Source: a virus
DNA: 20,782 nucleotides
Direction: 5' to 3' (one strand)
Virus record (IMG/VR): IMGVR_UViG_3300020442_002243
Span: 1 to 20,782 of that record
Shown here: in pieces, positions 1 through 5,544 of the stretch
Position numbering within the stretch: the first letter of the stretch is position 1
Layout of the letters: each line of letters begins with the position of its first letter
The notes under the pieces: generated by a model
The model's database searches: none
What the model saw: the letters and a program-made list of their open reading frames with translations, nothing else
What the model was told of the DNA's origin: nothing
Translations under genes and position numbers: made by a program

Positions 1-99
1 ATTAATAATAGAATCTGTAGAGTCTAAATCATCAGGGTTAACGTACAGTATCCTACCTTCTACGTTCTTAATAAAATTGTCTAACTTATTCAGAGGCAT
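1..99 (-). CDS. Virion structural protein, N-terminal 33 codons only
   Basis: The gene reads leftward off the window edge, so only its beginning is visible. The translation starts MPLNKLDNFIKN and continues with EGRILYVNPDDLDSTDSI. This opening is familiar from large structural proteins of T4-like cyanophages; in those proteins the NP.DLD.TDSI stretch is followed by a beta-helix type region, which cannot be checked here. The ATG at 97-99 has a weak purine stretch (AGAAG) about 12 bases upstream rather than a strong ribosome binding site. A late-promoter-like box lies at 132-139. The frame is open to the edge. Identification comes from the first 33 residues only, so the product should be read as a structural protein of unknown exact position in the virion. 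Confidence 0.72.
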   Translation of the reverse strand, partial: MPLNKLDNFIKNVEGRILYVNPDDLDSTDSIIN

Positions 100-131
100 C
101 GTATTTTTGCTTCTATATTATTTCTATGTTT

Positions 132-139
132 TATTTATG
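132..139 (-). promoter_or_regulatory. Candidate T4-type late promoter (CATAAATA)
   Basis: On the minus strand the sequence reads CATAAATA, one mismatch from the T4 late box TATAAATA recognised by the phage sigma factor gp55. It overlaps the stop codon of the 106-residue gene and would give a leader of about 25 bases for the structural gene that begins at 99. Position between two genes supports it; an 8-base AT-rich match is weak alone. Confidence 0.4.
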
Positions 140-455
140 GTGATAAATCTTCCCCACAAATGTAATCGATGTCTTTAGGCATGTCCTCTGGATTTTGCAA
201 ATCTAGATCAAACAAGCATGGATGTGCCTGTTCGTCAACCAAATAGAATGAATAATTATACAATTCGTGAACACTATATTTTCTATTCTTTCTCGCTTCA
301 TCCGACATATCTTGATCAACAGTTTGACCATCTTCCAATTCATCATATGTAAATGGAATACCTTCTATAAAATACATTCTAACTAGTTTGGTATTACCAT
401 TAAGGTCATACCCATACCAACAGTAATTAGATGAGATTTTATATTTGTAAGACAT
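135..455 (-). CDS. Hypothetical acidic protein, 106 residues
   Basis: The product is an acidic, soluble-looking protein with no signal peptide or membrane segment. It is rich in Tyr and Asp/Glu, with an aromatic N-terminal part (YCWYGYDL at residues 11-18), a DELEDGQ turn near 38-44 and an acidic C-terminal third. I do not recognise a family. The start is well supported: a Shine-Dalgarno sequence GGAAG (461-465) lies 5 bases before the ATG, and a late-promoter-like AATAAATA box is at 475-482. It is placed between the tRNA cluster and a structural gene, so it may be a minor late protein, but nothing in the sequence shows a function. Confidence 0.75.
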   Translation of the reverse strand: MSYKYKISSNYCWYGYDLNGNTKLVRMYFIEGIPFTYDELEDGQTVDQDMSDEARKNRKYSVHELYNYSFYLVDEQAHPCLFDLDLQNPEDMPKDIDYICGEDLSP

Positions 456-474
456 AAACTCTTCCGTTTAATCT

Positions 475-482
475 TATTTATT
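475..482 (-). promoter_or_regulatory. Candidate late promoter (AATAAATA)
   Basis: The minus strand reads AATAAATA, one mismatch from the T4 late box, about 20 bases upstream of the ATG of the 106-residue ORF, with a good ribosome binding site between. It lies just after the 3' end of the last tRNA, so transcription of the small gene can be separated from the tRNA unit. Confidence 0.4.
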
Positions 483-486
483 TTAA

Positions 487-559
487 TACCCGCTGCCGGA
501 TTCGAACCGGCACTGGAAAGATTTTAAGTCTTCTGTCTCTGCCGTTGGACTAAGCGGGC
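487..559 (-). tRNA. tRNA-Leu (anticodon UAA), short variable loop
   Basis: A 73-base cloverleaf reads GCCCGCT for the 5' acceptor strand and AGCGGGT plus discriminator A for the 3' strand, with one G-U pair at 1:72. The D stem is GUC/GAC with GG in the loop; the anticodon stem is GAAGA/UCUUU with loop CUUAAAA, giving anticodon UAA for Leu UUA codons. The T arm is GCCGG-TTCGAAT-CCGGC. CCA is not encoded. The variable loop has only 5 bases (CCAGT), whereas bacterial tRNA-Leu normally has a long extra arm. It is the last of three tandem tRNAs on this strand. Confidence 0.93.
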
Positions 560-563
560 AAGG

Positions 564-636
564 TGCTCCATGCGTGGATCGAACACGCCTCAGGCGAATT
601 ATGAGTTCGCTGCATTCACCAGATTGCTAATGGAGC
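564..636 (-). tRNA. tRNA-Met (anticodon CAU)
   Basis: A 73-base cloverleaf with acceptor GCTCCAT/ATGGAGC, discriminator A, D stem GCA/TGC, anticodon stem GCGAA/TTCGC with loop CTCATAA (anticodon CAU), variable loop CTGAG and T arm GCGTG-TTCGATC-CACGC. All acceptor pairs are Watson-Crick, including G1-C72, so it is not an initiator tRNA. CAU could also be an Ile tRNA after lysidine modification, but a separate Ile-UAU tRNA next to it makes elongator Met the simpler reading. The 3' end reads A-CC-T, so a complete CCA is not encoded. Confidence 0.92.
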
Positions 637-638
637 GA

Positions 639-710
639 TAGGAATGCCGGGAATTGAACCCGGATGACCCCGTTATAAGCAGGGCGCATTAACCTTTATG
701 CGACACTCCC
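639..710 (-). tRNA. tRNA-Ile (anticodon UAU)
   Basis: A 72-base cloverleaf: acceptor GGGAGTG paired to CATTCCT with G-U pairs at 1:72 and 5:68, discriminator A, D arm GCAT/ATGC, anticodon stem CCCTG/CGGGG with loop CTTATAA giving anticodon UAU, a 4-base variable loop, and T arm CCGGG-TTCAATT-CCCGG. It would decode AUA, a codon that appears often in the AT-rich genes here (for example the third and fourth codons of the gene starting at 19873). It is first of the three tRNAs in transcription order and is separated from the Met tRNA by only two bases. Confidence 0.9.
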
Positions 711-720
711 CGATAATGAA

Positions 721-891
721 TTAGTTTGCTTCGTCGTGATCTGTGTATATTCGAAGTAATTCATCATCAGATGGTATCATTACTGCTCTATTTCCGTTCT
801 CGTTTTCTACACCTATCCTCTCTCCATTTTGAACTCTGGAGAGAAGATCTTCCCAATTTTCTTGCCACTCTTCCACTGTGTAGATTTTCAT
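721..891 (-). CDS. Small Phd/YefM-antitoxin-like protein, 56 residues
   Basis: The ORF encodes 56 residues starting MKIYTVEEWQENWEDLLSRV and ending with an acidic tail. The pattern (N-terminal strand, helix with E.W...L..V, then NGERIGVEN, NGNRAVMIP and a DDEL turn) resembles the N-terminal dimerisation half of Phd/YefM antitoxins, which have N-G-E-I-I-R-G-AV-spaced features. It is shorter than typical members (about 80 residues) and lacks an obvious toxin-binding tail, and no toxin gene is adjacent. No good ribosome binding site precedes the ATG. It lies between the 64-residue ORF and the tRNA cluster and is probably cotranscribed with both from the promoter at 1123-1151. The family assignment rests on pattern alone. 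Confidence 0.68.
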   Translation of the reverse strand: MKIYTVEEWQENWEDLLSRVQNGERIGVENENGNRAVMIPSDDELLRIYTDHDEAN

Positions 892-902
892 AAGTGATCT
901 AT

Positions 903-1097
903 TTAGTCAATGGTAGCAAGGTCTGCGTATTCAATTTGATCTTCAGTCATATTAGCAGTAACAACCTCAAGAACATTCATGAATTGATCTACTGTATCGC
1001 ATTCAACAATCTTTTCATCTCCTTGATCGCTAAGAAGCATAAAGGAGCGGGAGCAGATGTCGATAACAATGCCTTCAACGTATTCTGCGGTGTTCAT
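903..1097 (-). CDS. Hypothetical protein, 64 residues
   Basis: This small acidic protein begins MNTAEYVEGIVIDICSRSF and has alternating hydrophobic residues followed by a helical, acidic C-terminal half (TEDQIEYADLATID). It probably folds as a small alpha/beta domain; no catalytic motif is seen and I cannot name a family. It is the first gene downstream of the strong sigma-70-like promoter, with a leader of roughly 20 bases that contains an AAGGGA purine stretch usable as a ribosome binding site. Position suggests early expression together with the Phd-like gene and the tRNAs. The opposite-strand ORF over the same bases is a shadow. Confidence 0.72.
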   Translation of the reverse strand: MNTAEYVEGIVIDICSRSFMLLSDQGDEKIVECDTVDQFMNVLEVVTANMTEDQIEYADLATID

Positions 1098-1122
1098 TGG
1101 GTTTTCCCTTGATTACCCCCAT

Positions 1123-1151
1123 ATTATAGGGCACCAGACCCAGAGCGTCAA
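1123..1151 (-). promoter_or_regulatory. Near-consensus sigma-70 promoter for the small-gene/tRNA unit
   Basis: On the minus strand TTGACG (1146-1151) and TATAAT (1123-1128) are separated by exactly 17 bases, matching the bacterial vegetative consensus at 11 of 12 positions. Transcription would begin near 1115-1117 and lead to the 64-residue ORF, the Phd-like ORF and the three tRNAs. It is the only sigma-70-type promoter of this quality that I noticed; the surrounding structural genes show T4-type late boxes instead. Confidence 0.85.
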
Positions 1152-1174
1152 GGGGTGTGTGCCAGTTTAACAAG

Positions 1175-2608
1175 TTACAAGGTAATGGTGGAAGAAGAGA
1201 AACTGCCGGCAGAATCAGTCATTGCCCCCGTAGCTGCATTCAATGATAATGCTGTTGAGGCCATTGCTCTTGAAGCAGTAGCGTATGTAGAAGTTGCAGA
1301 AGTAAAAGAACTGGCCGCGTATGTCCAACGACCGTATGTTCCTGTTAAAGATCCATCTGTAGGAAGTTTTGCAATAAAAGCGAGCGATTTAACATCGAAG
1401 ACACTGACTACATTGGTTTCAGTCATACCAGTAACATAAACAGTACCCTTATTATCTACTGTTATACCATATGCCTCATCTATCTTACCATACTGGGAAT
1501 TAGCCAAAGTACGTTGCCATTGAAGAGTGCCAGAAGAATTGTATTTTGCGATAATAGCATCATTACCCCGAGAAACAGAAGTGCCATTTGTGTCAAAAAA
1601 TCCACAAACATAAACATTACCAGAGGAATCTACTGCCACATCTTCTCCTATCTCGCCAAATGAGGTTCCATTTAAAGTGCGTTGCCATTGAATCACACCA
1701 GAGTTATTATATTTTGCAATTATCATTCTCCGACTAGCAACTGTACCTGTATAACCATACCCAATAACATAAATGTTACCTGAACTATCCACTGTTATAC
1801 CTTCACCGGTTTCCGTATTAGTAGTATTAGTATCACCACCAAGTGTCTGTTCCCACTGAACAACGCCAGAGGAATTAACTTTTGCGACAAATATTCCATC
1901 GAATGATGAACCGTTTGCCCTGTTTCCCCCATAGCCAACAATATAAAAATTTCCCGAACTATCTATTGCTGCATCCCTAATTTGGTGTCTCCAGTTAACA
2001 CCCACAGAGCGTTGAAACTGAAGAGTACCAGAAGAATTGTATTTTATGAGAATTGTACTATTAACTGCCATATTACGCGCCTTTCCTGCGGCATACACAT
2101 TACCCGAACTATCTGTACCTATGCCGTATAGTTCATTACCATAATAATCTCCAAGTGCGTTTCCATTCATAGTGCGTTGCCATTGAATCACACCAGAGTT
2201 GTTATACTTAGCAACAAAATTTCTGCGGACTTCATCTGTCCCACAAACATAAACATTACCTGAACTATCTATTGATATGTCGAATAGATAAACCCCACCT
2301 GATGTTATACCTGGTTGACTCAAAGTACGTTGCCACTGAAGCACACCAGTTTTATCATACTTAACAATAAAACCTGTATGTACCTTGTTACCGTTACTAG
2401 AATTGTAAGTGTTACTATACCCACCCATATAAACATTGCCTGCATTATCTACTTTTACTTTTCTTCCTCTGTCTTGTAATGTACTAGAACCAAATTCTGC
2501 AATCCAGTAATCAATACCTGAATGCATACCCATAATAAAACGTGATGCTCCTCCACCCATCCCAAGAAATGAGTTGAGTGGGGATTCTTTTCTATAAAGT
2601 TCTCTCAT
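1175..2608 (-). CDS. Beta-propeller repeat tail fibre/adhesin protein
   Basis: The 477-residue protein carries seven copies of a D-S-S-G-N-V-Y-V-x-G element, at about residues 53-63, 113-123, 165-175, 215-225, 273-283, 327-336 and 384-394, spaced 50-60 residues. Most are followed by A-K-Y-N-S-S-G-x-x-Q-W-Q-R-T-L. This is the SBBP/beta-propeller type of repeat, and seven units fit a closed seven-bladed propeller, with the first strand supplied by DYWIAEFG (33-40). The C-terminal 60 residues are Ser/Thr/Ala-rich and low complexity. The first 30 residues (Gly- and Met-rich) may attach it to a fibre. Its place at the end of the fibre block suggests a distal receptor-binding component. A GAGGAAAG ribosome binding site precedes the ATG. 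Receptor and virion position are inferred. Confidence 0.82.
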   Translation of the reverse strand: MRELYRKESPLNSFLGMGGGASRFIMGMHSGIDYWIAEFGSSTLQDRGRKVKVDNAGNVYMGGYSNTYNSSNGNKVHTGFIVKYDKTGVLQWQRTLSQPGITSGGVYLFDISIDSSGNVYVCGTDEVRRNFVAKYNNSGVIQWQRTMNGNALGDYYGNELYGIGTDSSGNVYAAGKARNMAVNSTILIKYNSSGTLQFQRSVGVNWRHQIRDAAIDSSGNFYIVGYGGNRANGSSFDGIFVAKVNSSGVVQWEQTLGGDTNTTNTETGEGITVDSSGNIYVIGYGYTGTVASRRMIIAKYNNSGVIQWQRTLNGTSFGEIGEDVAVDSSGNVYVCGFFDTNGTSVSRGNDAIIAKYNSSGTLQWQRTLANSQYGKIDEAYGITVDNKGTVYVTGMTETNVVSVFDVKSLAFIAKLPTDGSLTGTYGRWTYAASSFTSATSTYATASRAMASTALSLNAATGAMTDSAGSFSSSTITL

Positions 2609-2620
2609 TACTTACTTTCC

Positions 2621-3121
2621 TCAAGAGGTTGTGATATGCATCCCAATGACAGTGAAGGTTGCATTTGCTGTTTTAATAATGGTAAATGAGTGTACATCAA
2701 CCCCACTACTACCACCAGCAGTAGGAGCAGAACCTCCAATCCAATTTTCTGTTACAGCTGTACCATCAATAGTGATGTTTGCTGAAAAAGCAGCGGCAGC
2801 AGCAGTTGTAATCAAAGTAACAACAATAGACTGACCAATACTCATTTTAGAATTTAGAGAAGTAGAAGCATTGTATCTAATATTTGGTGTTGATGTAGTG
2901 GTCTCTGTTGTAGTGAAGAGATGAATCATCCCATTTTCAAGATCGATGTTTGTGTTGCCACTCAATTTACCAGCAGTTATATTGACCTCCTCTGTGAGAA
3001 GGTTTTGCATATTAACTCCACCTTGAAAGGTATATGTACCAGAAATTATTGCATCATTAGTAAAATCAACTCCTCCTCCAGTCTCTACCCATTGACCATC
3101 GTGACGTACTTTAATACCCAT
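2621..3121 (-). CDS. Small tail fibre-associated structural protein, 166 residues
   Basis: The protein begins MGIKVRHDGQWVETGGG, an opening seen in short structural proteins of marine T4-like phages. It continues with a Thr/Asn-rich beta-rich body, an Ala-rich stretch (TTAAAAAFSANITIDGT around 103-120) and a C-terminal piece VDVHSFTIIKTANATFTVIG resembling fibre-tip domains. There is no signal peptide or enzyme motif. It lies between the collar-domain fibre and the beta-propeller protein, so it is probably part of the same adhesion apparatus. No clear ribosome binding site or late box precedes it (spacing 24 bases from the upstream gene). Function is inferred from context and resemblance only. 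Confidence 0.7.
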   Translation of the reverse strand: MGIKVRHDGQWVETGGGVDFTNDAIISGTYTFQGGVNMQNLLTEEVNITAGKLSGNTNIDLENGMIHLFTTTETTTSTPNIRYNASTSLNSKMSIGQSIVVTLITTAAAAAFSANITIDGTAVTENWIGGSAPTAGGSSGVDVHSFTIIKTANATFTVIGMHITTS

Positions 3122-3145
3122 TTCTAGTATTTTTTAGTATATATG

Positions 3146-4552
3146 TTAGATCTTCATAATGAAGGCAAGAGCATAATATGGTGGTCTGTTTTCGTGGAAC
3201 TTATCTCCACCTGTATTACCGGTGGTGGTTTGCACTGTATTGCTTCCTCCGCCTCCAACAGAACTACCACCACCTTGAATCTGATTGGATAAGGAGTGAT
3301 TGTGAGCTGCAAGTTCATCGATATCCAGTTGGTGACCACTTTCACCACCAATATCACCAGGTTCATAGGTTGAGTTACTAAGAAGACCCAATCCACCAGT
3401 AGTACGATTAAGAAGAGGACCTGCCTGTGTAGTGGTTCCTGTTTTGTTCATATCATTTGATGCCACTACAAACCTATTTCTTAGGTCTGGAGTTCCATTA
3501 GTTCCATCACAAAATGCCCACCCAGCTGGTGCTGCAGTTCCAGAGAACATCATGATCATACCAGCTATAAATGGACTAGCACCCGATAAATCATACCAAA
3601 CATCACCATCACAAACATCAGTTGTTGGTTCTGCTGTTTGAATATATTTTCTACCATAAGCATTACTTGTAGAACCAATACCTATAGTTGCTGTTGAACC
3701 AACTACTGTCACAGCAATTGGTTCACTACAACTGCGTTCTGTTTGAATATCATCAGAATATTGTTTTAGATCAACACCAGCCGCAGATCCATCAGTTCCT
3801 TGAGTACCATTTATACCAGCAGTACCTTGAGTACCTGTAGCGCCTTGTGCACCAGTGATACCTTGTATTCCTTGAATACCTTGGATACCCTGACGACCTT
3901 GTGTTCCTTGGAGACCCTGAATACCCTGACGACCTTGTGTTCCTTGAGCACCACCACCACCTTGGGTACCTTCACCCTGAAGACCTTGAATACCTTGAGT
4001 TCCAGTTGCTCCTTGAGCACCACCACCACCTTGGACACCATCACCCTGAAGACCCTGAATACCCTGACGACCTTGTGTTCCTTGAGCACCACCACCACCT
4101 TGAGTACCTTCACCTTGAAGTCCTTGAATACCCTGACGACCTTGAGTACCCTGAACACCATCACCTTGAAGACCTTGAGTACCCTGAACACTCTCACCTT
4201 GAAGACCTTGGATACCCTGAGTGCCTTGAGAACCTACGTCTCCAATAGTACCCTGACGACCTTGTGCTCCTTGAGTGCCAGTAGTACCTTGAGAACCACC
4301 ACCACCTTGAGTACCATCAGCACCTTGAATGCCGTCAGTACCTTGAGTACCAGTTATTCCTTGAATACCCTGAATACCTTGTGTTCCTTGAAGACCTTGA
4401 ATACCCTGAATGCCTTGGATACCCTGAAGACCTTGTAAACCTGTACTATCAGAAAATCTAACCCAATAAGTACCATTCCACTTCCAGGTAACACCATTAG
4501 CAGTGTAAAGTTCGTTTAATGCTGGATTTGATGGAAAATCGAATTGCGCCAT
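3146..4552 (-). CDS. Collagen-like tail fibre with phage collar domain
   Basis: The 468-residue protein has three parts. Residues 1-37 form a short N-terminal domain (FDFPSNPALNELYTANGVTWKWNGTYWVRF) seen in marine phage fibres. Residues 38-255 are Gly-X-Y collagen-like triplets, mostly G-I-Q, G-L-Q, G-T-Q and G-R-Q, with short interruptions (GGGG, GDGV, GESV). Residues 329-365 match the phage tail-collar domain (FSGTAAPAGWAFCDG...TPDLRNRFVV), followed by AAHNHS (415-420) and RPPYYALAFIMKI at the end. The architecture indicates a trimeric fibre whose C-terminal head folds and may bind the receptor. A perfect late box lies just upstream at 4569-4576. The long ORFs on the other strand in this region are repeat shadows. 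Confidence 0.9.
   Translation of the reverse strand: MAQFDFPSNPALNELYTANGVTWKWNGTYWVRFSDSTGLQGLQGIQGIQGIQGLQGTQGIQGIQGITGTQGTDGIQGADGTQGGGGSQGTTGTQGAQGRQGTIGDVGSQGTQGIQGLQGESVQGTQGLQGDGVQGTQGRQGIQGLQGEGTQGGGGAQGTQGRQGIQGLQGDGVQGGGGAQGATGTQGIQGLQGEGTQGGGGAQGTQGRQGIQGLQGTQGRQGIQGIQGIQGITGAQGATGTQGTAGINGTQGTDGSAAGVDLKQYSDDIQTERSCSEPIAVTVVGSTATIGIGSTSNAYGRKYIQTAEPTTDVCDGDVWYDLSGASPFIAGMIMMFSGTAAPAGWAFCDGTNGTPDLRNRFVVASNDMNKTGTTTQAGPLLNRTTGGLGLLSNSTYEPGDIGGESGHQLDIDELAAHNHSLSNQIQGGGSSVGGGGSNTVQTTTGNTGGDKFHENRPPYYALAFIMKI
3788..4441 (-). repeat. Collagen-like coding repeat tract, copy 2
   Basis: The tract encodes residues 38-255 of the collar-domain fibre as 9-base Gly-X-Y units with strong nucleotide similarity between units. 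A 32-base stretch (3921-3952) is identical to one in the other fibre gene (5954-5985). Such tracts can expand, contract or recombine. Confidence 0.85.
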
Positions 4553-4568
4553 TATCTAGCTTTTTAAA

Positions 4569-4576
4569 TATTTATA
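4569..4576 (-). promoter_or_regulatory. T4-type late promoter (perfect TATAAATA)
   Basis: The minus strand reads CTATAAATATTT, containing an exact TATAAATA box just after the stop of the lectin-like gene and 17 bases before the ATG of the collar-domain fibre. In T4 this box directs late transcription through gp55; start would be near 4563, leaving a short leader. Confidence 0.72.
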
Positions 4577-4578
4577 GT

Positions 4579-5544
4579 TCAAGTTCCAGCCCATATGGCT
4601 GGAGATTTAGACCCATTATCATGAAATGTACTAACTTCAGTAGAAGATAATTCAATTTTCCACCAAACGGATTTATACCACCTACCACAAAAAGTTGCTG
4701 TGGTATATCCAGCATCAGTTGAACCACCAAATTGCCAATTACCTATAACATAACCAACTTCATTAATAGTATTACTCTCCGTATATGAGTCTCTTAAAGT
4801 TCCATCAACATACAATTTCATATTACCACTAGTTGACATTGTTAAAACCAGAGAATAAAGCGTTTCTTCTGAGAAGACAAAATTAAATATTTTTGCAACA
4901 GTAAAATTACCACTACTATCTCTACGCACTGCCCTTAACTTACTATCACTATCATCAATATACCATCCAACTTTAACTTCTCCTGAAGGTGGATTAGAAC
5001 TTGCTAGATTACCAATTGGTTGTCTAGAAGAACTGCTGCCATTCCCCGATTTTTTATATTTAAACCATAAACCATAACTAAGAGGATATGATCCTGGATA
5101 TGCTTCAATATCATTTCCACCACTATTTGCTGGAGTTAACGTACTAGGTAATCCATCATTAGCTCCAGCAGTTGACCAATCAAATCCTAACGCACTGTCA
5201 AAAGTTAAATGTCTTCCACCAGAATCTGTAGCAATACCAATATAAAAATCTCTTCCACCTAAACCCCAATTAAAATTATTTACAGCACCATTTCTATCAT
5301 CACCACCACCAGCATTCCAGTCAAATCTCCTGTTTATAGCAAGAGTTTGTAAAATTCCACCTTCACCATAAGATGTAGTTGCTGTTGATGGAGCACCGGC
5401 CTCCTGCCATCTTCCACTCCAGGCTGACCACAATCCTCTCAGATTATCAGAAGAATAATACACCAAAACCTCTTCAGGTCTAGGCACATCAGGTTGCTGA
5501 TGAGTAAAAGGTAAAAAATATTGTGATTGTAATGCTCCAGCCAT
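4579..5544 (-). CDS. LamG/jelly-roll lectin-like structural protein, 321 residues
   Basis: The C-terminal half (about residues 155-305) has the pattern of a LamG/concanavalin-like jelly roll: LSYGLWFKYKK, later LYSLVLTMSTSGNMKLYVDGTL and FCGRWYKSVWWKIELSSTEV. The hairpin M-K-L-Y-V-D-G-x-L is the usual signature of such folds, many of which bind carbohydrate. The N-terminal half is rich in Gly, Asn, Trp and Asp (WNAGGGDDRNG near 76-86) and may be another beta domain. No signal peptide is present. Its start ATG overlaps the stop of the upstream fibre gene by one base (TAATG), implying translational coupling. A role in binding host surface glycan is inferred from fold type and position between two fibre genes. 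Confidence 0.75.
   Translation of the reverse strand: MAGALQSQYFLPFTHQQPDVPRPEEVLVYYSSDNLRGLWSAWSGRWQEAGAPSTATTSYGEGGILQTLAINRRFDWNAGGGDDRNGAVNNFNWGLGGRDFYIGIATDSGGRHLTFDSALGFDWSTAGANDGLPSTLTPANSGGNDIEAYPGSYPLSYGLWFKYKKSGNGSSSSRQPIGNLASSNPPSGEVKVGWYIDDSDSKLRAVRRDSSGNFTVAKIFNFVFSEETLYSLVLTMSTSGNMKLYVDGTLRDSYTESNTINEVGYVIGNWQFGGSTDAGYTTATFCGRWYKSVWWKIELSSTEVSTFHDNGSKSPAIWAGT

Noticed and set aside
564-636. Initiator tRNA-fMet
   Set aside because: The first acceptor pair is G-C and the anticodon stem lacks the three consecutive G-C pairs of initiator tRNAs.
894-1112. Plus-strand ORF of 72 residues
   Set aside because: It lies opposite the 64-residue ORF that follows a strong promoter and has a better start; there is no promoter for the plus strand here.
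1155-1439. Plus-strand ORF of 94 residues
   Set aside because: It is antisense to the C-terminal Ser/Thr/Ala-rich part of the beta-propeller gene and overlaps the sigma-70 promoter region; composition reflects low complexity.
3122-3145. Possible intrinsic terminator before the collar-domain fibre's downstream gene
   Set aside because: The region has an A/T-run but only a short direct repeat (TAGTAT) and no stable GC stem.
3800-4438. Long plus-strand ORF of Leu/Thr/Ser repeats opposite the collagen tract
   Set aside because: It is the antisense of the Gly-X-Gln coding repeat; its repeat composition follows from the real gene on the minus strand, and it has no ribosome binding site.
3788-4441. 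Possible CRISPR-like or satellite repeat array
   Set aside because: Repeats are 9-base in-frame Gly-X-Y codon units with no unique spacers of even length; they are coding.
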